A stretch of 16,233 bases of DNA from Aliarcobacter sp. (lineage in GTDB: Bacteria; Campylobacterota; Campylobacteria; Campylobacterales; Arcobacteraceae). Shown here piece by piece: positions 6,020 to 13,818 of the stretch. The stretch covers positions 1-16,233 of the forward strand of contig JAGOHQ010000005.1 of the NCBI GenBank assembly GCA_017996075.1, written 5' to 3'. Under the pieces are notes generated by a model that was given only the letters and a program-made list of their open reading frames with translations, was not told the DNA's origin and made no database searches. Numbering within the stretch: position 1 is the first letter of the stretch; every line of letters starts with the position of its first letter. Position numbers and translations under genes: made by a program.

Positions 6020-6697
6020 ATGTTAGGACAATATGTAGATGTATTAGGAAGAGAATTGATTGATGTTTCTATAAGAGTTGTATCTTTTCTTCCTAATTTT
6101 ATAGTAGGTATCGTTATATTACTTGCAGGTTGGTTGTTTGGTTTAATTTTAGGTAGAGCTACTGTTCATATTTTTGATATTACTAAGGTAGATCATTTAT
6201 TTGGAAAGTTAGGCCTAAATCACATAACTAAAAGAAGTGGTCATAATGTTTCTGTTGGTATTTTTTTTGGAGAATTAATTAAATGGTCAGTTATAGTCGC
6301 GTTCTCTTTAGCTGCAGCAAATATATTTGGTCTATATTATATTTCTTCTTTCTTATTAAGTATATTAGGATATCTTCCTTCTGTATTTATAGCAGGATTT
6401 ATACTTATAATAGCCAATGTTTTTGCAAATTTAGCTGAAAAAGCCATAGATGGATCAGCTAGGACTGCTGGATTAAAAGTTTTATTTGCAGGTACAATAG
6501 CAAAATATTCTATAATGCTTACAGGAATATTGGCAGCCTTAAATCAATTAGGTATCATATCAGTATTTGCTAATGCTTTATTTATTGGTATCGTAGCAGC
6601 ACTTGCTTTAGCATTTGGATTAGCTTTCGGACTTGGTGGAAAAGATGCTGCAGGAAGAGTTATTGGTAAGATAGAGGATGATTTTACTAAAAAATAA
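6020..6697 (+). CDS. Conserved TM-helix (MscS-like) membrane protein
   Basis: A 225-residue integral membrane protein with about five hydrophobic segments (roughly residues 22-47, 84-104, 106-135, 155-180 and 183-205). The Gly-rich closing segment GLAFGLGGKDAAGRVIGKI (about 199-217) is the hallmark of the conserved TM-helix repeat family (PF05552-like), related to small-conductance mechanosensitive channels; it resembles the pore helix and its exit in MscS proteins. The cytoplasmic beta and alpha/beta domains of full MscS are missing, so this is a membrane-only version, as is common in CPR bacteria (from memory). A role in osmotic or mechanical gating is inference from the family. It has its own promoter and is followed by a hairpin terminator, so it is probably monocistronic. 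Confidence 0.8.
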   Translation: MLGQYVDVLGRELIDVSIRVVSFLPNFIVGIVILLAGWLFGLILGRATVHIFDITKVDHLFGKLGLNHITKRSGHNVSVGIFFGELIKWSVIVAFSLAAANIFGLYYISSFLLSILGYLPSVFIAGFILIIANVFANLAEKAIDGSARTAGLKVLFAGTIAKYSIMLTGILAALNQLGIISVFANALFIGIVAALALAFGLAFGLGGKDAAGRVIGKIEDDFTKK

Positions 6698-6730
6698 TAA
6701 AGTATTTTATTCTAATAATAAAATAAATAT

Positions 6731-6763
6731 AAAACAAATACCGCTTTTTGCGGTATTTGTTTT
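6731..6763 (+). terminator. Hairpin terminator after the TM-helix protein gene
   Basis: A perfect 14-bp stem, 6731-6744 with 6750-6763, around a ttttt loop. The right arm ends in gtttta, a short T-tract, so termination strength is moderate. The left arm is A-rich, so the hairpin could also work on the opposite strand. Confidence 0.75.
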
Positions 6764-6775
6764 ATATGATAAAAT
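6748..6775 (+). promoter_or_regulatory. Promoter overlapping a terminator, giving a probable leaderless mRNA
   Basis: Extended -10 TGA TAAAAT (6767-6775) lies six bases before the ATG at 6782, so the expected start of transcription (about 6781-6783) coincides with the start codon. A weak -35 TTGCGG (6748-6753), 16 bases upstream, lies in the loop and arm of the preceding terminator hairpin. Confidence 0.6.
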
Positions 6776-6781
6776 GTATTT

Positions 6782-7582
6782 ATGGATTCTAATTGGAGAC
6801 AAAGCAGGAGAGCGCTTTTTATTTTATTATTTGTAGTAGTTATTTTAGGCTTGTCTGCTTATACTGTATACCCTTATTTCAATAAGTCTGCTACATGTTT
6901 TGATAATAAAGAAAATGGAGATGAAAAAGGTGTTGACTGTGGTGGCTTTTGTAAATTTCTTTGTGTCACAGAAGTCTTACCTCTGACTGTAAAAACTGTA
7001 AAAGCTATACCATCAGGTGGAAATCTTTATGATTTAGTAGCTTTATTAGAAAATAGAAATAAAGATAGAGACACAGAAGATGGTAGTATAGATTATACTT
7101 TTTATGTTTACGACAAAGCTGGATCTATCATAAAGACAGTGTCTGGATCTACAACTATACCTTTGGGTCAGACATTTCCAATAATAGTTCAAAATATACC
7201 AATAGACCTATCTAGTAGTAATCAAATTACTAATGTAATATTAAAAATTTCTGAAAATAAAAATTGGCAATCTCAAGATTCTGCTTTTGCAAATATTTTC
7301 TTTAAAATAGAAAGTACAGATTTTAAAGAAGATTTGAATGGTATTTCTCAATTAGAAATAAATATAAAAAATATTTCTAAAGCTTATTTTAGAAATGTCC
7401 CTGTGAGAGTAATAATTTATGATGGAGATCGCAATATTATAGCTGTAAATGAATCTCTGATAAAAGAAGTATCAGCAGGATCTTCAAAAGATATTTTCTT
7501 TACATGGAGAGAAGTTATCTCTGTAGAAGATCCTAAGATTGAAGTCTATTCTATAGTCACTCCATATACTTATATAAAATAA
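6782..7582 (+). CDS. Membrane-anchored Cys-rich (VDCGGxC) surface protein
   Basis: A 266-residue protein with a positively charged N-terminus (WRQSRR) followed by one membrane segment (about residues 11-31), which anchors the rest outside the cytoplasm. Next comes a short cysteine module, CFDNKENGDEKGVDCGG and FCKFLC, with Cys39, Cys53, Cys57 and Cys61, probably two disulfides or a small metal/Ca site. C-x(n)-NGxExGVDCGGxC modules recur in exported proteins of CPR bacteria (from memory). The remaining 200 residues alternate in beta-strand patterns and look like two immunoglobulin-like or FxLYD-like repeats (about 62-165 and 170-264). It ends three bases before rodA, so the two are likely co-transcribed. 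A link with the cell envelope is inferred from topology and this neighbour. No enzyme motif is visible. Confidence 0.72.
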   Translation: MDSNWRQSRRALFILLFVVVILGLSAYTVYPYFNKSATCFDNKENGDEKGVDCGGFCKFLCVTEVLPLTVKTVKAIPSGGNLYDLVALLENRNKDRDTEDGSIDYTFYVYDKAGSIIKTVSGSTTIPLGQTFPIIVQNIPIDLSSSNQITNVILKISENKNWQSQDSAFANIFFKIESTDFKEDLNGISQLEINIKNISKAYFRNVPVRVIIYDGDRNIIAVNESLIKEVSAGSSKDIFFTWREVISVEDPKIEVYSIVTPYTYIK

Positions 7583-7585
7583 AGC

Positions 7586-8737
7586 ATGAATTTTTTAGAA
7601 AATCTTAAATTTGATTTTATAAAGTTTTTCAAGAAAGGGGATTGGGTAATTTTCTTTTGTTTTTTTACTTTGATGATTTTTGGATTGGTCACAATGGCTC
7701 CTTTTGATTCTGATAATTCTATTTTTTGGAGACAATTATTGTTGATAGGAATTTCTGTCTTTTTTTTCTTTATTTTCTCCTTTATGGATATGAGATTTTT
7801 AAAAAATTCATATCTTGTGATTACGTTATATATATTTTTGATTAGTTTTCTTAGTTTTATATTTGTTTTTGGACATATAGCAAAAGGAGGTGCTCGTTGG
7901 TTTAATTTAGGATCTTTCTTTTTTGGACCATCAGAACCTATGAAGCTTGTGCTTATTATTTTATTTGCTAAATTTTTTTCAAAAAGACATTTAGATATTG
8001 CAAATATAAAAAACATAATCATTTCACTTATATATATGCTTATTCCAACAATGCTTGTCATGTTGCAGCCTGATCTTAGTACTGGTATCATTTTAACAAT
8101 GATTTGGTTTGGCATGATTCTTGTCTCTGGATTATCTAAAAAACATATGGCGGTATTTTTTATTACAGGCTTTGTGTTGGCTGTATTGGGTTGGAATTTT
8201 TTTCTTCATGATTATCAAAAAAATAGAGTCTTAAATTTTATTAATCCAGGAAATGATATTCGCGGATCAGGTTGGAACGCTTATCAATCTATAGTCGCTG
8301 TAGGATCTGGTGGAATATTTGGAAAAGGTGTTGGATATGGCACTCAATCAAGATTAGGATTTTTGCCAGAGCATGAGACAGATTTTATATTTGCTTCATT
8401 TTTAGAAGAATGGGGAATGTTTGGTGGAATTTTAGTATTTATTTTATTTTTAATAATAATATTCAATCTTTCTCAAAAGAGTCTAAAGGCAAATTCTAAT
8501 TTTGAAGCTCTTTTTATGATAGGAGTCTCTGTTTGGCTCATTGTACAGACTTCTATGAATATTGGTATGAATATAGGTCTTGTACCGGTCACAGGAGTTC
8601 CTCTTCCTTTTATGAGTCACGGAGGATCTCATTTAATTTTTGAAAGTATCGCTCTTGGCATGTGTGTAGGTATGAGTAGATATGGTAGAGTTGCGCATCT
8701 TTCAAAGCTTAAAAATGAATTTTTAGGATTAGAATAA
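7586..8737 (+). CDS. rodA: SEDS peptidoglycan glycosyltransferase, RodA type
   Basis: Polymerises lipid II glycan chains in the elongation machinery together with a class B penicillin-binding protein; the protein is integral in the membrane. The 383-residue length and about ten hydrophobic segments fit SEDS proteins. Signature blocks in order are AKGGARWFNLGSFFFGPSEPMK (about 99-120), LQPDLSTGIIL (160-170), GSGWNAYQSIVAVGSGG..GKGVGYGTQ (227-254), LGFLPEHETDFIFA (257-270) and GLVPVTGVPLPFMSHGGS (331-348). The VTGVPLPF form favours RodA over FtsW, which usually has TKGLTLPF. A small oddity is SHGGS in place of the usual SYGGS. It overlaps no neighbour but starts three bases after the surface-protein gene, with no promoter or Shine-Dalgarno between. 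FtsW is the alternative and less likely name. Confidence 0.92.
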   Translation: MNFLENLKFDFIKFFKKGDWVIFFCFFTLMIFGLVTMAPFDSDNSIFWRQLLLIGISVFFFFIFSFMDMRFLKNSYLVITLYIFLISFLSFIFVFGHIAKGGARWFNLGSFFFGPSEPMKLVLIILFAKFFSKRHLDIANIKNIIISLIYMLIPTMLVMLQPDLSTGIILTMIWFGMILVSGLSKKHMAVFFITGFVLAVLGWNFFLHDYQKNRVLNFINPGNDIRGSGWNAYQSIVAVGSGGIFGKGVGYGTQSRLGFLPEHETDFIFASFLEEWGMFGGILVFILFLIIIFNLSQKSLKANSNFEALFMIGVSVWLIVQTSMNIGMNIGLVPVTGVPLPFMSHGGSHLIFESIALGMCVGMSRYGRVAHLSKLKNEFLGLE

Positions 8738-8740
8738 GCA

Positions 8741-8758
8741 TGTTAGAATGATTATAAT
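8741..8758 (+). promoter_or_regulatory. Candidate -10 region for the glycan cluster
   Basis: The 23-base gap between rodA and the flippase gene holds an extended -10-like TGT TAGAAT (8741-8749) and a TATAAT (8753-8758). From the first, transcription would begin at or just before the ATG at 8761, again nearly leaderless. No good -35 is seen, and in DNA this AT-rich a chance match is possible. Confidence 0.35.
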
Positions 8759-8760
8759 TT

Positions 8761-10032
8761 ATGCAAGAATTAGTTACAAAATATAAAGCTAAAGGCCAGG
8801 TGTTTGTAAAAGAAAAGTTTACTCGTGATGGCGCTGGATGGCTCTTATTACAGCAATTAATAATTGCTCCGATGAGTCTCATTACTACAGTGCTTTTGGC
8901 TAGAATATTATCAATTTCTGATTATGGATATTATAAATACATATTATCGATTTATAGTGTGGCTGCAATTTTTGGATTGACTGGTTTTTACAGTATAGCT
9001 TCTCTTAATATACAAAGAGGGCAAGATATTTTTTTTTATATAGGTTTTAAATATAGAAAAATATTACGATGGATACCTGCTATAATCTCATTTTTTATAG
9101 CAATTTATTATTTTTTAAATGGCAATGAATTTTTCGGTATTTTATTTTTAGTTACTATATTTTCTCATCTTTTTGTAGATCTTTATGATTTTTATGTTGT
9201 AGGTATTTCTGGAAGGGGAGATTTTAAATTAAATGCTTTTTTGAATATTCTAAATTATTTTGTTTCTTTTTTTCCTTCAATATTTGTAGCTTATTTGACT
9301 CATAATCTTTATTATGTTTTTGGAACAATGTATTTATTTCAGTTTATGTTTAGATTTATAGCATTTAAATATGTGGTTAAAAAATTAGATTATGTTAGAA
9401 GTGAGAATTTAAAAATAGACAAAGAAACAGAAAATGACTTTAAAAATGAATCTTTGTCTTTCTCTGTTAACAATATTTTTGCAAATCTTGGTGGTAATTT
9501 AAGTGGAGCTATAGTTTTTAACAGACTTGGGGCTGAGAGTAATGCTATATATTCTCTTGCTATAACTTTTGCTGATTTTGTCTATGGGATAATTATAGCC
9601 CCAACTTCAAAAGTATTATTCACATTGTCTAACATGACGAAGAATAATATTACAGTTAATAATAAAGCAATCTATGTGCGCTCTTTATTTAAAAAGTACT
9701 TTTTAGTATCATTTATATTGATGGCAGCTTCTATGATCGCTTTACCTTTTGTTTATAAAATTTTATTTGCAAAATATTTATTTTCTTATCATTATGCTGT
9801 CATATATTCTATATCTATATTATCAGTGACTTTTTATCCAGCATATTATTATTTTTTAGAAAAGAGAAAGTTAAAATTAATGAATATAATTCAGATATCA
9901 ATTTTAGCGACTAATTTATTAGCTATGTTTTTTGGTTCTATGTATTTTGGGGTTTTCGGTGCAATATTAGTAGCAATATTTATTAGGTTTTTAAATAATT
10001 CAGTATATTTCTTAATGTTAAAAGCAGAGTAA
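8761..10032 (+). CDS. Wzx-type polysaccharide flippase (PST/MOP superfamily)
   Basis: A polytopic membrane protein of 423 residues with about 12 hydrophobic segments. The N-terminal part is typical of the polysaccharide-transport branch of the MOP exporters: a first membrane helix around residues 26-48 followed by LARILSISDYGYYKYILSIYS (46-66), the family's LAR-L-x-x-x-DYG-x-Y signature. It is expected to flip undecaprenyl-linked oligosaccharides from the cytoplasmic to the outer face of the membrane. Flippases of this type usually sit with the glycosyltransferases that build their substrate, as here: seven glycan genes follow on the same strand. The next gene starts four bases after its stop codon, which indicates one transcript. 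No Shine-Dalgarno precedes the ATG. Confidence 0.88.
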   Translation: MQELVTKYKAKGQVFVKEKFTRDGAGWLLLQQLIIAPMSLITTVLLARILSISDYGYYKYILSIYSVAAIFGLTGFYSIASLNIQRGQDIFFYIGFKYRKILRWIPAIISFFIAIYYFLNGNEFFGILFLVTIFSHLFVDLYDFYVVGISGRGDFKLNAFLNILNYFVSFFPSIFVAYLTHNLYYVFGTMYLFQFMFRFIAFKYVVKKLDYVRSENLKIDKETENDFKNESLSFSVNNIFANLGGNLSGAIVFNRLGAESNAIYSLAITFADFVYGIIIAPTSKVLFTLSNMTKNNITVNNKAIYVRSLFKKYFLVSFILMAASMIALPFVYKILFAKYLFSYHYAVIYSISILSVTFYPAYYYFLEKRKLKLMNIIQISILATNLLAMFFGSMYFGVFGAILVAIFIRFLNNSVYFLMLKAE

Positions 10033-10036
10033 AAAT

Positions 10037-11086
10037 ATGAAGAAAATTTTTGTTTCTATAATTTGGGGTTACTCTACACATATGTATGATTTTTCTCCAG
10101 AAGAAAATTATCATTTACATATTTTAAAAGAAGCTAAGTCTTTAGGTTTTTCTACTGTTGTTATCATAAAAGATGATCTCAAAAATATAGAAAGAGATCC
10201 AAATTTTGATAAAGATACAAAAGTATTTTATTACAGAAATATTTTTCAATTTTTATTTTTATTAATTAAATTTTCTATCACAAATAGTTTATTTTATGTT
10301 AATAGTTATGAATGGCAATCTTTTATTGTTCCTTTTATAGCAAAGAAGACAATATTTATGGCACATACTCAACCTAAAAGATCTAATTTTAAAAAACAAA
10401 AAATTCAAAATTTTGTATATAGATTTTTTACAAAGATTAGATTAAACAATGAAGAGGAGAAAAAGTTTTTATTACAGCAAGGTATTAATGAAAATAAACT
10501 TGAAATAGTACCATTAATTGTTTCTCAAAAAGTTTTTTATAAAATAGATAATTTAGAAAGAAAAGATCTTGTTTATTTTGGAAATATTACAGAAAAGAAA
10601 AATCTACTTACTATATTAAAAGCTTTTGATTTAATAAAATTATCAAGACTAGATATTAAATTAAATATAATTGGAAATATGTGGGATAAAAATATATCTA
10701 ATTATATAAATAATTCAAAAAATAAAGATAGTATAATTTTGCAAGGATTTTTACCAAATGATATTTTAGCAGAAAAGCTTAATCAGAATCTATTATATTT
10801 AAATTCTTCTTTAGATGAAGGGCAGTGTGTAGCTGTTTACGATGCTGCATTATGTGGGTTAGGCCTTTGCTTGCCAAATATAATGTCTTTTATTGGCGTT
10901 TTTAAAGATAAAGCATTATTTCATGATGTTTATGATTTTGAAAAATTAGCAAATAATATTAATACATATTTAGATGACAAAGAACTGATAAGTAATCATG
11001 TTTTTAAAAATATAGAAATGATAAAAAATGAATACAGTATAAATGTTATTGAAGAGAAGTTGAAAAAGCTTATAATTAGCATATAA
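10037..11086 (+). CDS. GT4-like (GT-B fold) glycosyltransferase
   Basis: Likely transfers a sugar from a nucleotide-sugar donor onto a lipid-linked or protein-linked glycan at the inner face of the membrane. The 349 residues show a GT-B layout: an N-terminal Rossmann-like half (about 1-165) with little conserved sequence, then the C-terminal donor half beginning LVYFGNITEKKNLLTILKAF (178-197), where the family usually has a Gly-rich G-x-x-x-x-K-N loop. IIGNMWD follows at 211-217, and then SLDEGQCVAVYDAALCG (258-274), the counterpart of the E-x7-E signature. Here the first Glu261 is kept and the second acidic residue is Asp269, a conservative change. It is packed between the flippase gene (four bases) and an FkbM gene (three bases). 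The sugar specificity cannot be read from the sequence. Confidence 0.85.
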   Translation: MKKIFVSIIWGYSTHMYDFSPEENYHLHILKEAKSLGFSTVVIIKDDLKNIERDPNFDKDTKVFYYRNIFQFLFLLIKFSITNSLFYVNSYEWQSFIVPFIAKKTIFMAHTQPKRSNFKKQKIQNFVYRFFTKIRLNNEEEKKFLLQQGINENKLEIVPLIVSQKVFYKIDNLERKDLVYFGNITEKKNLLTILKAFDLIKLSRLDIKLNIIGNMWDKNISNYINNSKNKDSIILQGFLPNDILAEKLNQNLLYLNSSLDEGQCVAVYDAALCGLGLCLPNIMSFIGVFKDKALFHDVYDFEKLANNINTYLDDKELISNHVFKNIEMIKNEYSINVIEEKLKKLIISI

Positions 11087-11089
11087 TTT

Positions 11090-11836
11090 ATGAGAAAATT
11101 TATAAAAAGAATTTGGAAAAAAATAATGTTTTCTTTAACAAAGATTTATTTATTTGATAAAAGTATTTATCTTGTAAATCAAATAGAGAATTTGCCAAAG
11201 TCTGAAAAGACTTACAGTCAATTTGGACAAGACTCTTATGTTTTTAATATTTTATTTAACAAAAGAAAAAGTGGAATATTTGTAGATGTTGGTGGTAATC
11301 ATCCAATTATTTGTAACAATACTTTTTTATTTGAAGAAAATGGTTGGTCTGGATTAGCTTTAGAACCACAAGATAATTTGAGAAATTTGTGGATAGGTAA
11401 TAGAAAGACTAAATGTTTAGATAATGTAGTAGGTCCAGTAAATAAAGATGTTATTTTTATAGAAGGAGATGAAAGTGAACATGGATTATCTGGTATACAA
11501 GGTTTTAATAAAGTTTCTAAGATAAAACAAACTCAAATAGTTAAAAAACAAAGAAGATTGGATGATATTTTACTAGAAAATAATTTATTACAAGTTGATT
11601 ATTTATCTATAGATGTAGAAGGTTATGAGATGAGTGTTTTAGAAAGTGTGGATTTCTCAAAAGTGGATATAAAAGTAATAGAAATTGAGAATGATATAGG
11701 ATTTAAATGGATTCCTTTTATTGGTAAATATATAGGATCAGAATTTGGAAACAAAAAAATAAGGAATTTTCTTAAAAGAAAAGGTTATAAACATGTGGCC
11801 AGGATTATGTGTGATGATTTTTTTATAAAAAAATAA
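11090..11836 (+). CDS. FkbM-family SAM-dependent methyltransferase (first copy)
   Basis: A 248-residue class I methyltransferase. It opens with a short basic stretch, then YSQFGQDSYVFNIL (42-55), typical of FkbM proteins of the SQ-x-GQD type. SAM-binding motif I is FVDVGGNHP (64-72), the acidic end of strand 2 is ALEP (90-93), and the FkbM hallmark DYLSIDVEGYE lies at 170-180. Members methylate hydroxyl groups of small molecules or sugars; in a glycan cluster the probable substrate is a sugar of the chain, which is inference. It lies three bases after the GT4-like gene and 20 bases before a second, only distantly similar FkbM gene. An AATATAAT-rich gap follows. Confidence 0.88.
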   Translation: MRKFIKRIWKKIMFSLTKIYLFDKSIYLVNQIENLPKSEKTYSQFGQDSYVFNILFNKRKSGIFVDVGGNHPIICNNTFLFEENGWSGLALEPQDNLRNLWIGNRKTKCLDNVVGPVNKDVIFIEGDESEHGLSGIQGFNKVSKIKQTQIVKKQRRLDDILLENNLLQVDYLSIDVEGYEMSVLESVDFSKVDIKVIEIENDIGFKWIPFIGKYIGSEFGNKKIRNFLKRKGYKHVARIMCDDFFIKK

Positions 11837-11855
11837 TATAATATTAATTAAAATT

Positions 11856-12782
11856 ATGGATAAATTTTTTGTTAAAATAAAATCAAAAATTAAATTTTTT
11901 ATAAAATTATTTTTTAGTAAAAAAATAATTAATTTTGTATTAGGTATAAAAAATACCTATAAAATGTATCTTTTTAAAAAAAAGGCCATTAAATATTATA
12001 ATGAAATAGGATTTGACAATCTAGATTTGGAGAAACAAAAGGTTTTTTCTTTTTTAAAAAATAACAATTTTAACTTATTTCCTTATGATTTTATTAAAAA
12101 ATACGATGATTACAATGTTGATTTATTTACAGATAAAAATAATGGATTCAAATATTCTTATTTTAATAATAAAAAGATTTATTTTAAAAATTCTTCTTCT
12201 GAAAAAGAAATGAAAAGGATATTAACTAATTTAATTTTGGTTCAAGACGAAGAGTCTCCGCATAAGTATTTAGATAATTCTTTTGATGTAAAAGAAGGGG
12301 ATATTGTAGTAGATCTTGGGGCTGCAGAAGGAGATTTTTCTTTATCTGTTGTAGATAAGGCTAAAAAAGTATATTTATTTGAAACAGATCCTCAGTTAAT
12401 AGACGCTCTCAAATTAACATTTGAGCCATGGAAAGAAAAAGTTGAAATTGTAAATAAATATATTTCAAATAAAATAGATAATTTAAATATTACAATTGAT
12501 AAATTTTTTGAAAATAAAGAATTACCTACTTTTATAAAAGTAGATATAGAGGGAGCAGAATATGATTTTATACAAGGAGCTAGAGATATCTTGTCTAAAA
12601 ATGATAATATGAAAATAGTTATGGCAACTTATCATAAATATAATGATGAAGTAATTCTAAGAAAAGAACTGGAAAAATTTAATTTCGATACAAAATATAC
12701 CAAGGGGTATATGTTATCTATTTGGGACGGAGTTATTAAAGAGCCTTATTTTAGAAGGTCATTAATAAGAGCGATAAAATAG
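11856..12782 (+). CDS. FkbM-family SAM-dependent methyltransferase (second, longer copy)
   Basis: A 308-residue protein in two parts. Residues 1-45 are very basic and hydrophobic, which could hold it at the membrane. The stretch 46-145 has no recognised domain. The methyltransferase core runs from about 146: motif I IVVDLGAAEGDFSLSV (150-165), strand-2 acid LFETDP (174-179) and the FkbM hallmark FIKVDIEGAEYDFIQGA (226-242). A late YHKYNDE (259-265) may shape the active site. It differs clearly from the preceding FkbM protein (no SQxGQD segment, extra N-terminal region), so it is not a recent duplicate. The stop is TAG, the only non-TAA stop in the window. A methylation of a glycan hydroxyl is the likely role, inferred from context. 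Confidence 0.86.
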   Translation: MDKFFVKIKSKIKFFIKLFFSKKIINFVLGIKNTYKMYLFKKKAIKYYNEIGFDNLDLEKQKVFSFLKNNNFNLFPYDFIKKYDDYNVDLFTDKNNGFKYSYFNNKKIYFKNSSSEKEMKRILTNLILVQDEESPHKYLDNSFDVKEGDIVVDLGAAEGDFSLSVVDKAKKVYLFETDPQLIDALKLTFEPWKEKVEIVNKYISNKIDNLNITIDKFFENKELPTFIKVDIEGAEYDFIQGARDILSKNDNMKIVMATYHKYNDEVILRKELEKFNFDTKYTKGYMLSIWDGVIKEPYFRRSLIRAIK

Positions 12783-12791
12783 TCCAATCAT

Positions 12792-13760
12792 ATGAATTTT
12801 CTTTTATCTGCTAATAATAATTATATTTTACCTCTTGTGGTTTGTATAACTTCTATACTAGAAAATCACAAAAATGAAGAAACGGATATTTATATTTTAC
12901 AAAATGATTTTACAGAAGAAAATAAAAATTTATTAAAAATTTTATTTAAAAAATATAATAAAAACATTTTTTTAATTGATGTGGCAGAGCATTATTATGA
13001 CAATGTCCCGATTCTTAGATGGTCAAAAGAGACTTATTATAGACTATTGTTCAATGAATTGTTGCCAACAAATCTCGATAGGATATTATATTTAGATTGC
13101 GACATTATAGTGGATAAAAATATTAAGGATTTTTATTATTTAAATTTAAATTCTTATTGTCTAGGAGCTTTTCCATATAGCTCTAGTAATTTTAGAGAAT
13201 TGATAGGATTAAAGAGTGGTGGTGATTATTTTCAAGCAGGAGTAATATTATTTGATTTAAATAAATCTAGATATGTTATTGGCTATGAAAAAAGTTTAGA
13301 GATAATAAAAAAAATAGGATCAAATTTAATTTCTGTAGATCAAGATGTTATAAATGTGGCTTTTGATGGAAAAATAAAAACAATAAAAGAAAAATATAAC
13401 AATTATCACATAACTAATTTTAATGCTAAAAATTTAAATAGAATATTTAATTATACAAATAAAAAAGAAATAGATCATACAAGTATTTTTCATTATGCCA
13501 CAGGAAAACCTTGGAATAATTTATTTTCTGGATCTTGTGAAGATATTTGGTATAAATATTTATTATTATCTCCATATTCATACCTGTACAAAGAAAAATT
13601 TGGCAGATTAAAATATAAAATTTTAAGGTCCGGATTAATAAAATATTTTTTATTTTTATATATACACATCACTCCTTTTATTGATAATTTTTTCAAAGTC
13701 TTATTGCCTAAAAAAATATTTTTTCATTTAAAGTCTTTTTATAGGAAAAATATTAAATAA
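12792..13760 (+). CDS. GT8-family glycosyltransferase
   Basis: A retaining GT-A glycosyltransferase of the family that includes LPS glucosyl/galactosyltransferases and glycogenin. The 322 residues show the family order: MNFLLSANNNYILPLVVCITSIL at the start (nucleotide-binding strand, 1-23), the metal-binding DxD as YLDCDIIVD (100-108), DYFQAGVILFDL (145-156), DQDVINVAF (183-191), and the C-terminal H-x-x-x-GKPW motif HYATGKPW (234-241). The last 60 residues are aromatic, basic and hydrophobic (about 278-322), fitting peripheral membrane attachment. Donor is probably UDP-glucose or UDP-galactose by family habit; the acceptor is unknown. It begins nine bases after the second FkbM gene and is followed by the first sizeable gap in the cluster (58 bases), which holds a promoter-like sequence. 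Confidence 0.92.
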   Translation: MNFLLSANNNYILPLVVCITSILENHKNEETDIYILQNDFTEENKNLLKILFKKYNKNIFLIDVAEHYYDNVPILRWSKETYYRLLFNELLPTNLDRILYLDCDIIVDKNIKDFYYLNLNSYCLGAFPYSSSNFRELIGLKSGGDYFQAGVILFDLNKSRYVIGYEKSLEIIKKIGSNLISVDQDVINVAFDGKIKTIKEKYNNYHITNFNAKNLNRIFNYTNKKEIDHTSIFHYATGKPWNNLFSGSCEDIWYKYLLLSPYSYLYKEKFGRLKYKILRSGLIKYFLFLYIHITPFIDNFFKVLLPKKIFFHLKSFYRKNIK

Positions 13761-13783
13761 TTTTTAATTAATTTTGTATAGTT

Positions 13784-13810
13784 TTGATATCAAATAAATT
13801 AAGATATAAT
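13784..13810 (+). promoter_or_regulatory. Internal promoter in the glycan cluster, near-leaderless
   Basis: Consensus -10 TATAAT (13805-13810) with a candidate -35 TTGATA (13784-13789), 15 bases apart. The expected start (about 13816-13818) is immediately before the ATG at 13819. It is in the only gap above 50 bases within the cluster. Confidence 0.55.
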
Positions 13811-13818
13811 ATGTTTAT

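Noticed and set aside
5987..6725. Inverted flanks (ttattagaataaa-like) around the TM-helix gene suggesting a mobile element
   Set aside because: The match is short, AT-only and imperfect, with no transposase or target duplication.
7570..8115. 181-codon minus-strand frame within rodA
   Set aside because: Overlaps a clear SEDS gene; the Lys/Ile-rich translation is what the complement of a hydrophobic, T-rich gene gives.
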